Shown: positions 8,311 to 16,181, counted from the stretch's first letter. The stretch: 30,224 nucleotides of DNA from Proteobacteria bacterium UBA2383 (GCA_002343485.1 DDST01000074.1:1-30224); one strand, 5' to 3'. The notes: generated from the letters alone by a model not told the origin. Numbers and translations are program-made.

Positions 8311-9153
8311 ATGTTCTTCACCGGCGTGATTCTCGAACTGGAAACCCCATTGCATATCGGCGCGGGGCGCGGCGGGATGCTCGCGCGCGGCCACGGCTTC
8401 GTCCCGGGGCATGTCATCAGTTATGCCCTCACCGCCGCCCTAGGCAAAGCCCGAGGTGGTCAATCCTCCCATTTCACCGACGCCCTACACACCGTCTTGC
8501 AGGAGGTGCGCTGTGGTCCCTTTCTGCTGTTCGACCGCGAGACACAGCGTCCCTGGTTACCGCGCCAGGACCGGGAGGCGATTGAGTATACCTATCTGAC
8601 CGCCCGTAATCAGGTCACGCTCGATCCGTGGTCGTGTAGTGCGGTGGAAGGCGCCCTGTTTGAAGTGGAAAGCATCGCGCACCGGGTTCTACACGGCCCT
8701 CAGCGCGGCCAACCCACGCAACTCATTGGCGGCGTCTGGCACCGAGGGCCGCAGTTGGCCAAGCAACCACTCCAGCATTGGTTCCGTTCTGGCCTGTTGT
8801 TGGGTGGCGAACTCAAGACCGGACAGGGCCGAGTTCAACTGGCCAAACAGGGTTGGATGCCGAACGCGCCGCACTATGCCCGTAACCCCGACTGGCCGGT
8901 GCAGGCACAAGGACTGCACATGGCCCGAGGGCAACGCCTCCCCGGTCCCAGTCTGAATGGAACCCAGGACGCGCCACTGCAACCGTGGCTGGGCCGGCTG
9001 TTCGATTCCCGGCAGGGTTTCGGACGACGCTTCAGCCCGCCGGCGCTGGTGCGGCTGGATGGCGTGGTTCAGGACACTGGAACCTTCCTGCCCAGTGATC
9101 GGGAAACCGGCCTGGGCTGCTGGACGAAAATCGATGTCCCGACGACTGACTGA
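8311..9153 (+). CDS. RAMP protein in the Cas5/Cmr3 position
   Basis: A 280-residue RAMP-type protein. The N-terminus reads ILELETPLHIGAGRGG and then GFVPGHVISYALTAALG, the strand-loop-helix seen at the start of Cmr3/Csx10-like Cas5 proteins. Near the middle GGELKTGQGRVQL is the glycine-rich RAMP loop. In type III complexes Cas5-group proteins bind the 5' handle of the crRNA and contact Cas10; no other gene here is a better candidate for that role, which is the main argument. The ATG at 8311 is used; a GTG at 8302 in the same frame is possible. The 3' end overlaps cas6 by 20 bases. Assignment to Cmr3 itself is uncertain. Confidence 0.7.
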   Translation: MFFTGVILELETPLHIGAGRGGMLARGHGFVPGHVISYALTAALGKARGGQSSHFTDALHTVLQEVRCGPFLLFDRETQRPWLPRQDREAIEYTYLTARNQVTLDPWSCSAVEGALFEVESIAHRVLHGPQRGQPTQLIGGVWHRGPQLAKQPLQHWFRSGLLLGGELKTGQGRVQLAKQGWMPNAPHYARNPDWPVQAQGLHMARGQRLPGPSLNGTQDAPLQPWLGRLFDSRQGFGRRFSPPALVRLDGVVQDTGTFLPSDRETGLGCWTKIDVPTTD

Positions 9154-10030
9154 CTTTCACGGCCTGCGCCTCTACGGCCTCGACTGTACGCTACACAGTC
9201 CCCAACCTCTGACCCTGCAAGGTTATTACGGCGGCGCGGCGCGCGGCCTTCTCGGCCGCGCCCTGTTTCTCGGCAACTGCGTCTATCCCGAACCGCGTTG
9301 CGCGGAATGCGCTTTGCGCAGCGGCTGTCCCTATCCACAAGTCTTCAAGCCGCACCTGCTACCCGGTGAGGAGGCGCGTCTGCCGCCTTATCTGCTACAT
9401 GCCTGGCAACGCTTGCCAGAAGGCTTGCGTTTCAGCCTGCTGTTGCTGAATCCCGCCTTGGGTTTCGCCGAAAACTGGTTGCGTCAACTGGATCGCTTCC
9501 TGCCGGAACTTGAAGTCAGCGGCCAGTACGGCGTTCGACTCAGCCAAGTCCGTGATCTGGCCAGCGGCCAAATGGCTTTCCATGCCGGTCGATTTATCCC
9601 CGGCGCCCGACTCAACCCCCTGCAACCGTCGCTACCTGCCAGCGAGCGCCTCACCGTACAATGGCTCACCCCGCTGGTCAGCAAACACCAGCACACCGAT
9701 CCACTATGGGGTGCGCTGCGCACTCGATTGCAACGGCTCGTCAACGCCTACGGGGATGGCCAGCCGATAGCCCCACCGGATACCACACCATGGCGGCTTG
9801 AAGCTGTCCGCCTGCAACCGCAAACTGTCGTTCAAGGATGCGACTCGCGCCGGGGTATTCGGGGTTTGCGCGGCGAACTGGAATTGGCCGACCTCACCCC
9901 GCTAGGCGCGCGATTATTGGCGGTCGGCAGCTATCTGCATGCGGGCGGCGAAGCGACCTTGGGCTTCGGACGCTACCGTTGGCGAGCTGTGGGCGCTTCA
10001 GCAGCGTCCCCTACAGAGCCACAATCATGA
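9134..10030 (+). CDS. cas6: Cas6 pre-crRNA processing endoribonuclease
   Basis: Cas6 cuts the array transcript within each repeat to produce crRNAs. The 298-residue protein belongs to the Cas6 group with an N-terminal GGAARGLLGRAL helix and a four-cysteine cluster (C49, C56, C59, C65, followed by PYPQVFKP). The C-terminus has IRGLRGELELADL and SYLHAGGEATLGFGRYRW, the terminal glycine-rich strand of Cas6. The catalytic residue is not obvious; several histidines could serve. The start at 9134 overlaps the previous gene by 20 bases; the frame continues upstream in an antifamily sequence. Its stop overlaps the start of the sigma-like gene by four bases. Confidence 0.85.
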   Translation: MSRRLTDFHGLRLYGLDCTLHSPQPLTLQGYYGGAARGLLGRALFLGNCVYPEPRCAECALRSGCPYPQVFKPHLLPGEEARLPPYLLHAWQRLPEGLRFSLLLLNPALGFAENWLRQLDRFLPELEVSGQYGVRLSQVRDLASGQMAFHAGRFIPGARLNPLQPSLPASERLTVQWLTPLVSKHQHTDPLWGALRTRLQRLVNAYGDGQPIAPPDTTPWRLEAVRLQPQTVVQGCDSRRGIRGLRGELELADLTPLGARLLAVGSYLHAGGEATLGFGRYRWRAVGASAASPTEPQS

Positions 10031-10935
10031 CCACATTGTTGTCGTCACGCCTTTCCTCTCAGCGCACATCTGGCCTATTATCAGGGGCATTTTCAAGCCG
10101 TGGATCACCGCCGATGCCTTTATCCCCCGACGACCTTAATGCGCGCTTCGACGACTACTGGAAGCGTCGCCCGGAACTGAGCTCGCACGAATGGACCGAA
10201 TTCTATCGGCTCGTGCATGACGTTCTAGTGAGTCGAAGCTTTCCTCAAGAACAAGGGTTGCCCGACGATCTCAGGACCCATATTGATGATTTTTTCTTAA
10301 AAAAGATTGTGTTGCCGGCAAGGGCAAAAGCTCATTTACGTGACCAACCGCAGCGCGCCTTCTCGTATCTCATCAGGATGTTTAGAAATTACCTATTCGA
10401 CTTACAGCGCGCCATTGCTTCTCAGAGCAAATGGGAAACCGAACTGCCCGAACCAGACCAAGAAGATAATGAGTTCAGTTATAAAAACGAAAGCATTGAA
10501 TTGCTTTATAAACACGGTTTTCAGCGCACAACCCTTAAATACGCGGCCCAAGATTTTTTGAGGGCTGCCCCTCCCTGGGAGGGGCTACAGAACGAACTCT
10601 GGTGGATTTTCCCGTATTTATCCTGTCACTTTTTTGCCACCGAAGGTGAATCGCTATCCACATTGGCCCGCCGGCTCAATATCCCCTCGTACCATTATAA
10701 GGCTCGCAAATTGGGCATCACCTCAGTACGCGGTGGATTTCCCGACCACGATACTTTTGTTAAAGAGACTTACCTCGGCGGATGGATCGCTCATATCGGT
10801 GTTGACTTAAATGACGACGACGGGCCAGCTTTGGTGCGCGCCGTGCTGGGTATTCTTGGCGACGTTGCGTTGAACGAACAGGAACTCTGCAACGGCAGTC
10901 CGCCCCTGGATTTGCCCACCGCCTCGCCCGAATAA
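10027..10935 (+). CDS. Sigma-factor-like DNA-binding protein coupled to cas6
   Basis: This protein looks like a divergent sigma-70-family factor. Residues about 85-130 (IDDFFLKKIV... YLIRMFRNYLFDLQRA) have the helix pattern of sigma region 2, which binds core polymerase and the -10 element. Residues about 208-232 (ESLSTLARRLNIPSYHYKARKLGI) resemble the helix-turn-helix of region 4. Between them is an acidic linker (PEPDQEDNEF). The ATG at 10027 overlaps the cas6 stop as ATGA, so it is expressed with the cas operon; a start at 10114 (MPLSPDDLNARF) would remove a 29-residue low-complexity head and is also plausible. Sigma-like genes occur with type III proteases (RpoE/CASP-sigma in III-E, PC-sigma in III-B). 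Function here is inferred. Confidence 0.65.
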   Translation: MTTLLSSRLSSQRTSGLLSGAFSSRGSPPMPLSPDDLNARFDDYWKRRPELSSHEWTEFYRLVHDVLVSRSFPQEQGLPDDLRTHIDDFFLKKIVLPARAKAHLRDQPQRAFSYLIRMFRNYLFDLQRAIASQSKWETELPEPDQEDNEFSYKNESIELLYKHGFQRTTLKYAAQDFLRAAPPWEGLQNELWWIFPYLSCHFFATEGESLSTLARRLNIPSYHYKARKLGITSVRGGFPDHDTFVKETYLGGWIAHIGVDLNDDDGPALVRAVLGILGDVALNEQELCNGSPPLDLPTASPE

Positions 10936-10951
10936 TCTGTCACTGGCTCGT

Positions 10952-10965
10952 CCCCCTCGCGGGGG
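10952..10965 (+). other. Small GC hairpin ahead of the third accessory start
   Basis: CCCCC-TCGC-GGGGG forms a five-pair GC stem with a four-base loop in the only sizeable gap (44 bases) of the operon. It ends just before the AAGGAC ribosome site of the next gene at 10980. It has no U-tract, so it is unlikely to be a full terminator; it might tune translation of the downstream protein relative to the sigma-like one. This is inference. Confidence 0.3.
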
Positions 10966-10979
10966 CAAGGACTCTGAAC

Positions 10980-12140
10980 ATGCATAGGCTCTCTCCCTCC
11001 CTCGATATCATTGAAGCAAACCTGTTTGCCCCCTCGGACGAACTCATCCAACGCTGGATAGCTAACGACGCCACGCTCTCTCCCGCGACCCGCGCCGCAC
11101 TGGAGGCTGATCCTGTGGCTTGCGACAAACGCGCATGTTGGGAAGCGCCTTTGGAACCGCCGATGACCCTTCTTATCCCGGAAACCCGGATCGAACCACC
11201 CGCCTGGTTGGGGGAATTGATCGAACGGAAAGTGGCCGCGCGCCAGGCGGATTTTGCGCCGGTCCCCACTGCTGGCCAGATCATCCGGGTGGACGAGGCC
11301 ATTAGTCCCGAGGGACCACTGGGCTACGATCAGCCCTATCCGTTAGCGGTATTGCTCGCCGAGCCGACCGAACATGACCAAATTTGGTATGGCTGGCTGG
11401 TCGGATCAGAAACCGATTATGCCAGTGACGCGGACCTGATCTTGGAAGACGATGACGGACCTCGCGATCCCTTGGCCGGGATGGCGCAGCTATGGAACCC
11501 CGTTTACGTGTACCTCCCTTCCACCCACGGCGTCTTGGCGCAATTGTCGCCGGAACGACTCGCGGCGGCGCGCGCCCTGGTGCTGGATTTTCTAACGCAA
11601 CCACCGCCTGACCTGCTGCGCAAACCGGGCATCCTGGTCGAGCGACGCACCTCCCAAGGCCAACGGGTGTTGACCGGCACCCCGCTGGGAGGGTCTGATG
11701 ATCCTCGACATCGTTACCGAACCTTGTACCGCGCTGCCGCCGACCTGCTGCGCGAACCGGTACGGCTGGCGCAATTGCAACCCACGTTGATCGAACGCCT
11801 GCTGGATCACCTGCGCGCGGCCGGCGAGGCGCTGGGTTTGGGATTGACACTGACGCCTGCACCCGTGATGGGTGAACCTGCCGCAACCTATCATCTGGGC
11901 GATTGGCTCGAACTAGAACTACATGAACTGCCGGAAACAGCTCACATGGTCAACCTGCGCGTGCGCAATCTTCATACTACCCCCTGTCGCCTTCAAGTGA
12001 TCCGCCAAGGAACCGTGCGCCGCGAGCACCCGCTGGAAGGTCATCAGACGACTCAGTTGCTGCTCGAAGCTGGGTCGGGTACTGAACTGGCGCTACTGGA
12101 TGAAACAGGGGAACGGTTGCGTTGGTCGCTGACGAGGTAA
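10980..12140 (+). CDS. Unknown multidomain protein between sigma-like and CHAT genes (candidate anti-sigma / protease substrate)
   Basis: I do not recognise a named family. The 386-residue protein has a helical N-terminus (1-60) whose LIQRWIANDATLSPATRAALEAD stretch recalls the helices of anti-sigma factors, though no zinc motif is clear. Residues about 95-205 start AGQIIRVDE and continue with short strands and an acidic stretch (LILEDDDGPRDP), a layout reminiscent of SH3-like PemK/MazF folds. A helical, charged connector covers 240-285, and 300-386 is a beta-rich domain (YHLGDWLELELHELP). Ribosome site AAGGAC precedes the ATG. It sits where Csx30 (anti-sigma and protease substrate) would be expected by analogy with Craspase; this role is inference from position, not sequence. 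Confidence 0.6.
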   Translation: MHRLSPSLDIIEANLFAPSDELIQRWIANDATLSPATRAALEADPVACDKRACWEAPLEPPMTLLIPETRIEPPAWLGELIERKVAARQADFAPVPTAGQIIRVDEAISPEGPLGYDQPYPLAVLLAEPTEHDQIWYGWLVGSETDYASDADLILEDDDGPRDPLAGMAQLWNPVYVYLPSTHGVLAQLSPERLAAARALVLDFLTQPPPDLLRKPGILVERRTSQGQRVLTGTPLGGSDDPRHRYRTLYRAAADLLREPVRLAQLQPTLIERLLDHLRAAGEALGLGLTLTPAPVMGEPAATYHLGDWLELELHELPETAHMVNLRVRNLHTTPCRLQVIRQGTVRREHPLEGHQTTQLLLEAGSGTELALLDETGERLRWSLTR

Positions 12141-12142
12141 CC

Positions 12143-14374
12143 ATGTCGGATATACTCGATTTATGGCTCTGGCCAGAACCCGTGCACAAGCCCGAGCGTC
12201 TACGGGCATGGACGCCGGACGAGACGGAGACTTTTCCTGAATTGACCGATGCACAACTGGGTGCGCTCAGTTCGCATGATGTCATTAACGGAACGCACAC
12301 TCTCCCGCTGGAAACCGTCTGGCCGCCGGCGCTGGCCGGCTGGTTCGCGGCGCGGTGGCGCCGATCTGACCGGGTGCAACTGCGCCTGAGCGCCGATCTG
12401 CCAGTGCGTTGGCAGCAGCTTCCCTACGAATGGCTGGCTCTGGACGGTCAACCCTTGCAAAATCGCTTGCAAGTCTGGCGAAGCGCGCCGCGGACGGCGG
12501 AACCGGCTCCACTCGTGCGGCCCGCGCCAGTGGCAGTGCTGAACCTGTGGCCGGATGATGAACCCATTCATCCGCTCCATCCATTGCCCTTAGCCCCCAC
12601 CGAGGCGCACTGCTTCGATGGGCGCGGGGAGGTCCAGACCCTGTTGCGCTATCATCAGGAGCTGCGCGTCTACAGCGCCCTGTGTCTAATCGTTCACGGC
12701 AGCGAGCGGCTTGACGCCCTACCGTTCCGATTACCGGACCACACGCTTTGGGAATTGCCGCAGACACCCCTACCGCCCCTGGTGATCTTACTGGCCTGTG
12801 GTGACTGCGACGGTCATCTGTTGAAGTACGCCACCGCTTTGCTGGAACGCGGCGCGAAGACGGTACTGGCCGCACTGGGTCAATTGGATGCTCGTGACAT
12901 CAAGGCGCTGTTACCCAGGCTCCTACAAGGTTGGCACGCCGGTGAGCGCATCGGGCAAACTCTGCATACGGTGCAAACCGCGATATCATGGTGGGGTAAA
13001 GGCCGGTTGTGTCTATTGGGCGCAGGCGAATTGCGAATGACGGCCGTTGAGGCGCAGGCCGATTGGCCCACCGACCGGTTGGCCGAACGCGCTCGCGCCG
13101 GCGATGATGCGGCATTGCAGTCGCTGCCGCCGCGCCTGACCTTGGCGTGCTTTCTCGCCAACGGCACGCCGAGTCAGGCCACCCAACACTTGCGAAAATA
13201 CCTCAAGGTCGAAGAGCTCGGTGCGTCGACGGAAAATCGGAGGCTACTACACAGACTTTGGCCATTCGCCGATGCATGGCCGACTCTGACTCGGTTGTGG
13301 CTGATACCGCTACTCTCCCATCTGGCCGAGCAGCACGATCACGACCAGTTGGATGCGTGCCGCCGATGCTTGGAAGACTTGGCGCTCGCGGATTTTGAAT
13401 TCACTGGCTTGTACTATGATTGGGCCAAAGCCGAGTACCGGAGTGGTCGCTATGCTCAGGCAACCGCAGTCGCTTTGCGCGGCCTACAGGGTCTGCGTGA
13501 GTTTGAGCGCGATCCTACCATCCCTCGTCTGCTGGGTTTGTTGGCCAATACCCTGATTGATCTCGATCTGCCCGAACTGGCGCAAGTCGCCCAGACGCGG
13601 CGGCAAAATTTGCTAGCACGGCAAACCGGCGCGGATGAAGAGCGCTTCAAAAGCCTGGACATCGAAGCCCGGTTGGCTTTGCGCAGTGGCGAGCCCAGTT
13701 CGGCGCTGATGAGGTTCAAGCGCAAGCGGCGCATCGCCAAAAACGATGGCAAAGATGGCCAGCGGGAGCTGGCCAGTCTGTTATACGCGAGCGCCCTGAC
13801 GGGACCACATCCTGATGATTCGTCCTGGTTCGAGGAGACCGTCAGTTTGCTGACGGCTCATCCGGAACCCGGTTCTGGCAACGACGACGTGCTGTATCTG
13901 TTACGGGCGCTAGCCGCCTGGGTTTGGCGACGCGGCAATGAAGCAGCGGCGCTGCCGCTATTCGCGCACTACCTACCGACGCTACGGGAGCTGCTTGCCA
14001 GCAGCCATGACAACGGTCCAGCCGGGTTTACCCTGGTGTTTCTGCATTTGCATCGCCGCGACTGCGTTAATTCACTGGATTTGCCCGGTTGGGCAGACCT
14101 CCGGGCCGCCTTGAAAGAGACGCGCTATTTTCTGGAGCTGGCCATCTTTAGCCGACTCTTGGACGAACCGCCAGAGCAGACCGAACATTGGCTACGACAC
14201 TTTGCAGATGAGCGCGATCATACCCTGCACGGAGAAAGCTGGCCCAAGTGGCTGTCTCCCGATAATCTAACCCAGTGGCTAACACAACGCCGGGAGCGGG
14301 AGTGCAATCTGCTGTTGGCCGCCCAACCGCCCGCCTGGGACGATCTCGTTAAGGCGGGCTTACTTCCTTGGTAG
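12143..14374 (+). CDS. CHAT caspase-like protease with C-terminal helical repeats
   Basis: CHAT proteins are caspase/separase-clan cysteine proteases. In this 743-residue protein the catalytic dyad is visible: H185 in LIVHGSE at the end of one strand and C219 in LLACGDCDG at the end of the next, followed by the helix-strand ALLERGAKTVLAAL and then ARDIKALLPRLL typical of CHAT domains. The segment from about 350 to 740 is helical with TPR-like units (YYDWAKAEYRSGRYAQATAVALRG). The order, CHAT first and repeats after, is opposite to Csx29 of III-E, where TPR precedes CHAT. It starts two bases after the preceding gene with a GAGG site. No SAVED or CARF ligand domain is apparent, so activation by the effector complex rather than by a nucleotide is suggested. 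Confidence 0.82.
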   Translation: MSDILDLWLWPEPVHKPERLRAWTPDETETFPELTDAQLGALSSHDVINGTHTLPLETVWPPALAGWFAARWRRSDRVQLRLSADLPVRWQQLPYEWLALDGQPLQNRLQVWRSAPRTAEPAPLVRPAPVAVLNLWPDDEPIHPLHPLPLAPTEAHCFDGRGEVQTLLRYHQELRVYSALCLIVHGSERLDALPFRLPDHTLWELPQTPLPPLVILLACGDCDGHLLKYATALLERGAKTVLAALGQLDARDIKALLPRLLQGWHAGERIGQTLHTVQTAISWWGKGRLCLLGAGELRMTAVEAQADWPTDRLAERARAGDDAALQSLPPRLTLACFLANGTPSQATQHLRKYLKVEELGASTENRRLLHRLWPFADAWPTLTRLWLIPLLSHLAEQHDHDQLDACRRCLEDLALADFEFTGLYYDWAKAEYRSGRYAQATAVALRGLQGLREFERDPTIPRLLGLLANTLIDLDLPELAQVAQTRRQNLLARQTGADEERFKSLDIEARLALRSGEPSSALMRFKRKRRIAKNDGKDGQRELASLLYASALTGPHPDDSSWFEETVSLLTAHPEPGSGNDDVLYLLRALAAWVWRRGNEAAALPLFAHYLPTLRELLASSHDNGPAGFTLVFLHLHRRDCVNSLDLPGWADLRAALKETRYFLELAIFSRLLDEPPEQTEHWLRHFADERDHTLHGESWPKWLSPDNLTQWLTQRRERECNLLLAAQPPAWDDLVKAGLLPW

Positions 14375-14779
14375 TTCGCTTGGCGGCGTCAACAACTTTT
14401 CTTTGAGCCACTGCATCAGCCGGATCCGCACCGGATGGTGCAGCACCCCGCGTTCTCTCAGATCAGCGTGGTTTACCCCCTCTACTCGGTGACATAAATA
14501 AGAATCGCCTGCATCTGGTCGCGCCTTCTTGGACAGGAAATCCTGAGCAGTCAACCGAAAAAAGTCCCGATTAGACTTCTTGGTGCCTGGCGCCACAAGG
14601 TAGGTATCGCCATCCCGTCGTATTGATACTACATACCGCCATTCCACCGGCTCGCCCCGGTCATGGCCGAACCGGAGTTTGCTCTGACGCGCTATATAGC
14701 GAAACCCATGTGCCCATGCCTGTTCCAGGAAGAGTTCTCGATCCGGCGGCGGGGGGCGATGCTGAAAGGCGTGTGACAT
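14360..14779 (-). CDS. Small hypothetical protein, possibly PemK/SH3-like
   Basis: A 139-residue protein convergent with the CHAT gene, overlapping its 3' end by 15 bases. I do not recognise the family with certainty. The middle shows WRYVVSIRRDGDTYLVAPGTKK then FFRLTAQDFL and SYLCHRVEGV, an alternation of short strands that recalls PemK/MazF-like SH3 barrels. A GGAGAG site lies about ten bases before the ATG at 14779, supporting the start. Being on the opposite strand, it has its own promoter in the AT-rich region beyond 14780. It could be an unrelated cargo gene, or a regulator of the adjacent system; neither is shown. Confidence 0.6.
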   Translation of the reverse strand: MSHAFQHRPPPPDRELFLEQAWAHGFRYIARQSKLRFGHDRGEPVEWRYVVSIRRDGDTYLVAPGTKKSNRDFFRLTAQDFLSKKARPDAGDSYLCHRVEGVNHADLRERGVLHHPVRIRLMQWLKEKLLTPPSELPRK

Positions 14780-15270
14780 GAAGCTTACTCTCCAGCTTTA
14801 CCTTAAGTGATTGATAATAAAAGGCTTGTCATTAGAATGGAAAAGCGACTAACCCTTTAGTCTCTCCCACGGCCTCACTCGATTGCTATCGAGGATGTCT
14901 TCTCTGACGAGCCTTCTTGGCTCGGATCCGTATCTTTGTGCCCCAGTGCCTCAATACCTCTGCACACCTCTCTCAATCATCGGCTGAACCGATCCCTTCT
15001 CATTGGGCACTGCAGGCTATTCGACAAGGCAGATCCTGCGTCACTTACCGCTTGTTGGGCGCCATCGTTAAAAACACGCCCCTAAATGACGTTGGTTGAG
15101 TAGGCGCTCTGGAATCCATACTGCCATTCAAATCCCAGCGGGGAAACAGGGACTTCTTGATCACATTCTTTCGCGAAAAACACTGTGGTTTTAAAAAAAC
15201 CTTGCGGTGGATCGTTTCTATCCGCGAGTGCTTCGAAATTCCTCTCTCTATTTTCAGCGGAAAACCTGCG
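14780..15270. other. Gene-poor spacer with a solo IS-end-like sequence
   Basis: No convincing gene is seen in these 490 bases; the open frames present lack family sequence or ribosome sites. The left end is AT-rich and probably carries the promoter of the minus-strand gene. A hairpin CGAGCC-TTCTT-GGCTCG lies at 14908-14924 without a U-tract. At 15109-15124 the sequence CTGGAATCCATACTGC closely matches the ends of the IS1595-type element at 23764-24827 (12 of 12 bases identical to the left end when reversed), suggesting an old insertion end. Confidence 0.4.
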
Positions 15271-15447
15271 ATGAAACAGCTCAAGCATCTGACCCTGTTC
15301 GTAGCTATGTGGTTCGTGACGTTTAGCGTACTCACCATTGAGTTGCACGGTGACTACTTCAAGGCTGGCGGCATCGCCACACTGATCGCACCATTGAAAA
15401 CCCTCGTGGCCATCGCTCATGGCTGGTTCTGGGATTGGTTTGATTAA
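15271..15447 (+). CDS. Small membrane protein (58 residues)
   Basis: The ATG at 15271 opens a 58-residue frame starting MKQLKHLTLFVAMWFV, with one clear hydrophobic helix (about residues 5-25) followed by a second weaker one (GGIATLIAPLKTLVAIA) and an aromatic tail WFWDWFD. A GCGGAAAA stretch upstream may serve as ribosome site. The frame extends further upstream but without family sense. Composition suggests a real small inner-membrane protein. It lies 53 bases before the exported nuclease-like gene and could be its partner; that link is only positional. Confidence 0.5.
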   Translation: MKQLKHLTLFVAMWFVTFSVLTIELHGDYFKAGGIATLIAPLKTLVAIAHGWFWDWFD

Positions 15448-15500
15448 GCCTCGGCCCCCCTATCCAGTCTTTTCATATTCTTTATCCACCAAGAATCATT

Positions 15501-16130
15501 ATGCAACACAAAGCGTATCACACATTCCTCGCCCTGGTTATAGCCGCCATACTCGGCGTCCCTGGGGTGGACGCCCAGGCGTTCGGCGGCCTGATGGCCA
15601 TGCGAGGCATCACGAACGGCGCCAAGGTGGCTCGGAGCGGCCGGGCTGCCTCTGGGACGATGGCAGTGGGTCGAGCGCTGAGGGCTCCTCGCTCACTCCG
15701 AGCAACAACATCCTCAAGAAAATTCACTGATGCTGCACGGCGAAGCGCCGTGCGGAAAGCTTGGGCGCAAGAGCACAAGTTGGTCACTATGACAAGCCGG
15801 GGAACCCGCAAATGGACACCCGCCGAAAAGCAGCAGCTATTGAAAACGGGCAAAGTCAAAGGCTATGAGGGCCACCATATCAATAGCGTAAAAACCCATC
15901 CTCATTTAGCGGGTAAACCAAATAATGTCATGTTTCTGACTGGCCCCGCTAAAAAATATCCCACGTTGGCCAAACCCGGCATGCATCAGCGGGCGCACGC
16001 TAGGGCCAAACAACGCTACGGTCATTCATCGACCCGCGGACCATTGATCGATCGGGAAGCCCTCCTCGGCCGTTATCGGATGCTCAATGAAGGCAAGCGC
16101 CCACCCCGTTGGGTATCGATACGTCCGTGA
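15501..16130 (+). CDS. Exported GHH/HNH-nuclease-like protein
   Basis: A 209-residue protein with a signal peptide (1-25, ending VDAQA). After a basic, Ala/Arg-rich stretch (30-95) the C-terminal half has KWTPAEKQQLLKTGKVKGYEGHH (H125-H126), then NNVMFLT and H162/H166. The tGKV-x-GYEGHH-x-N...P-N-N-x-FLT pattern is that of the GHH group of HNH/endonuclease VII toxins, metal-dependent nucleases usually found at the C-terminus of polymorphic toxins. Here the domain is carried on a short, exported protein instead. No dedicated immunity gene is recognised; the small membrane protein just upstream is a candidate. It might also be a periplasmic nuclease. Nuclease fold likely, role open. Confidence 0.65.
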   Translation: MQHKAYHTFLALVIAAILGVPGVDAQAFGGLMAMRGITNGAKVARSGRAASGTMAVGRALRAPRSLRATTSSRKFTDAARRSAVRKAWAQEHKLVTMTSRGTRKWTPAEKQQLLKTGKVKGYEGHHINSVKTHPHLAGKPNNVMFLTGPAKKYPTLAKPGMHQRAHARAKQRYGHSSTRGPLIDREALLGRYRMLNEGKRPPRWVSIRP

Positions 16131-16181
16131 GCCATCGACGCCATTCAACGTCTTCCCAGTCATCTAGAGGTCGCTTTAATC

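Noticed and set aside
1591..14374. Type III-E assignment (Cas7-11/Craspase) because of the CHAT protease
   Set aside because: The Cas7-type subunits are separate genes, a Cas10 and a Cmr5 are present, and there is no fused gRAMP protein.
14908..14924. Hairpin as a transcription terminator
   Set aside because: Six-pair stem without a following U-tract and no gene ending just before it.
14917..15099. 60-codon open frame in the gene-poor region
   Set aside because: No ribosome site, no recognisable family, and unusual Ser/Pro/Arg composition.
15271..16130. Calling the nuclease-like and small membrane genes a toxin-immunity pair
   Set aside because: Order and lack of any recognisable immunity family make this only a possibility; kept as a finding, not a call.
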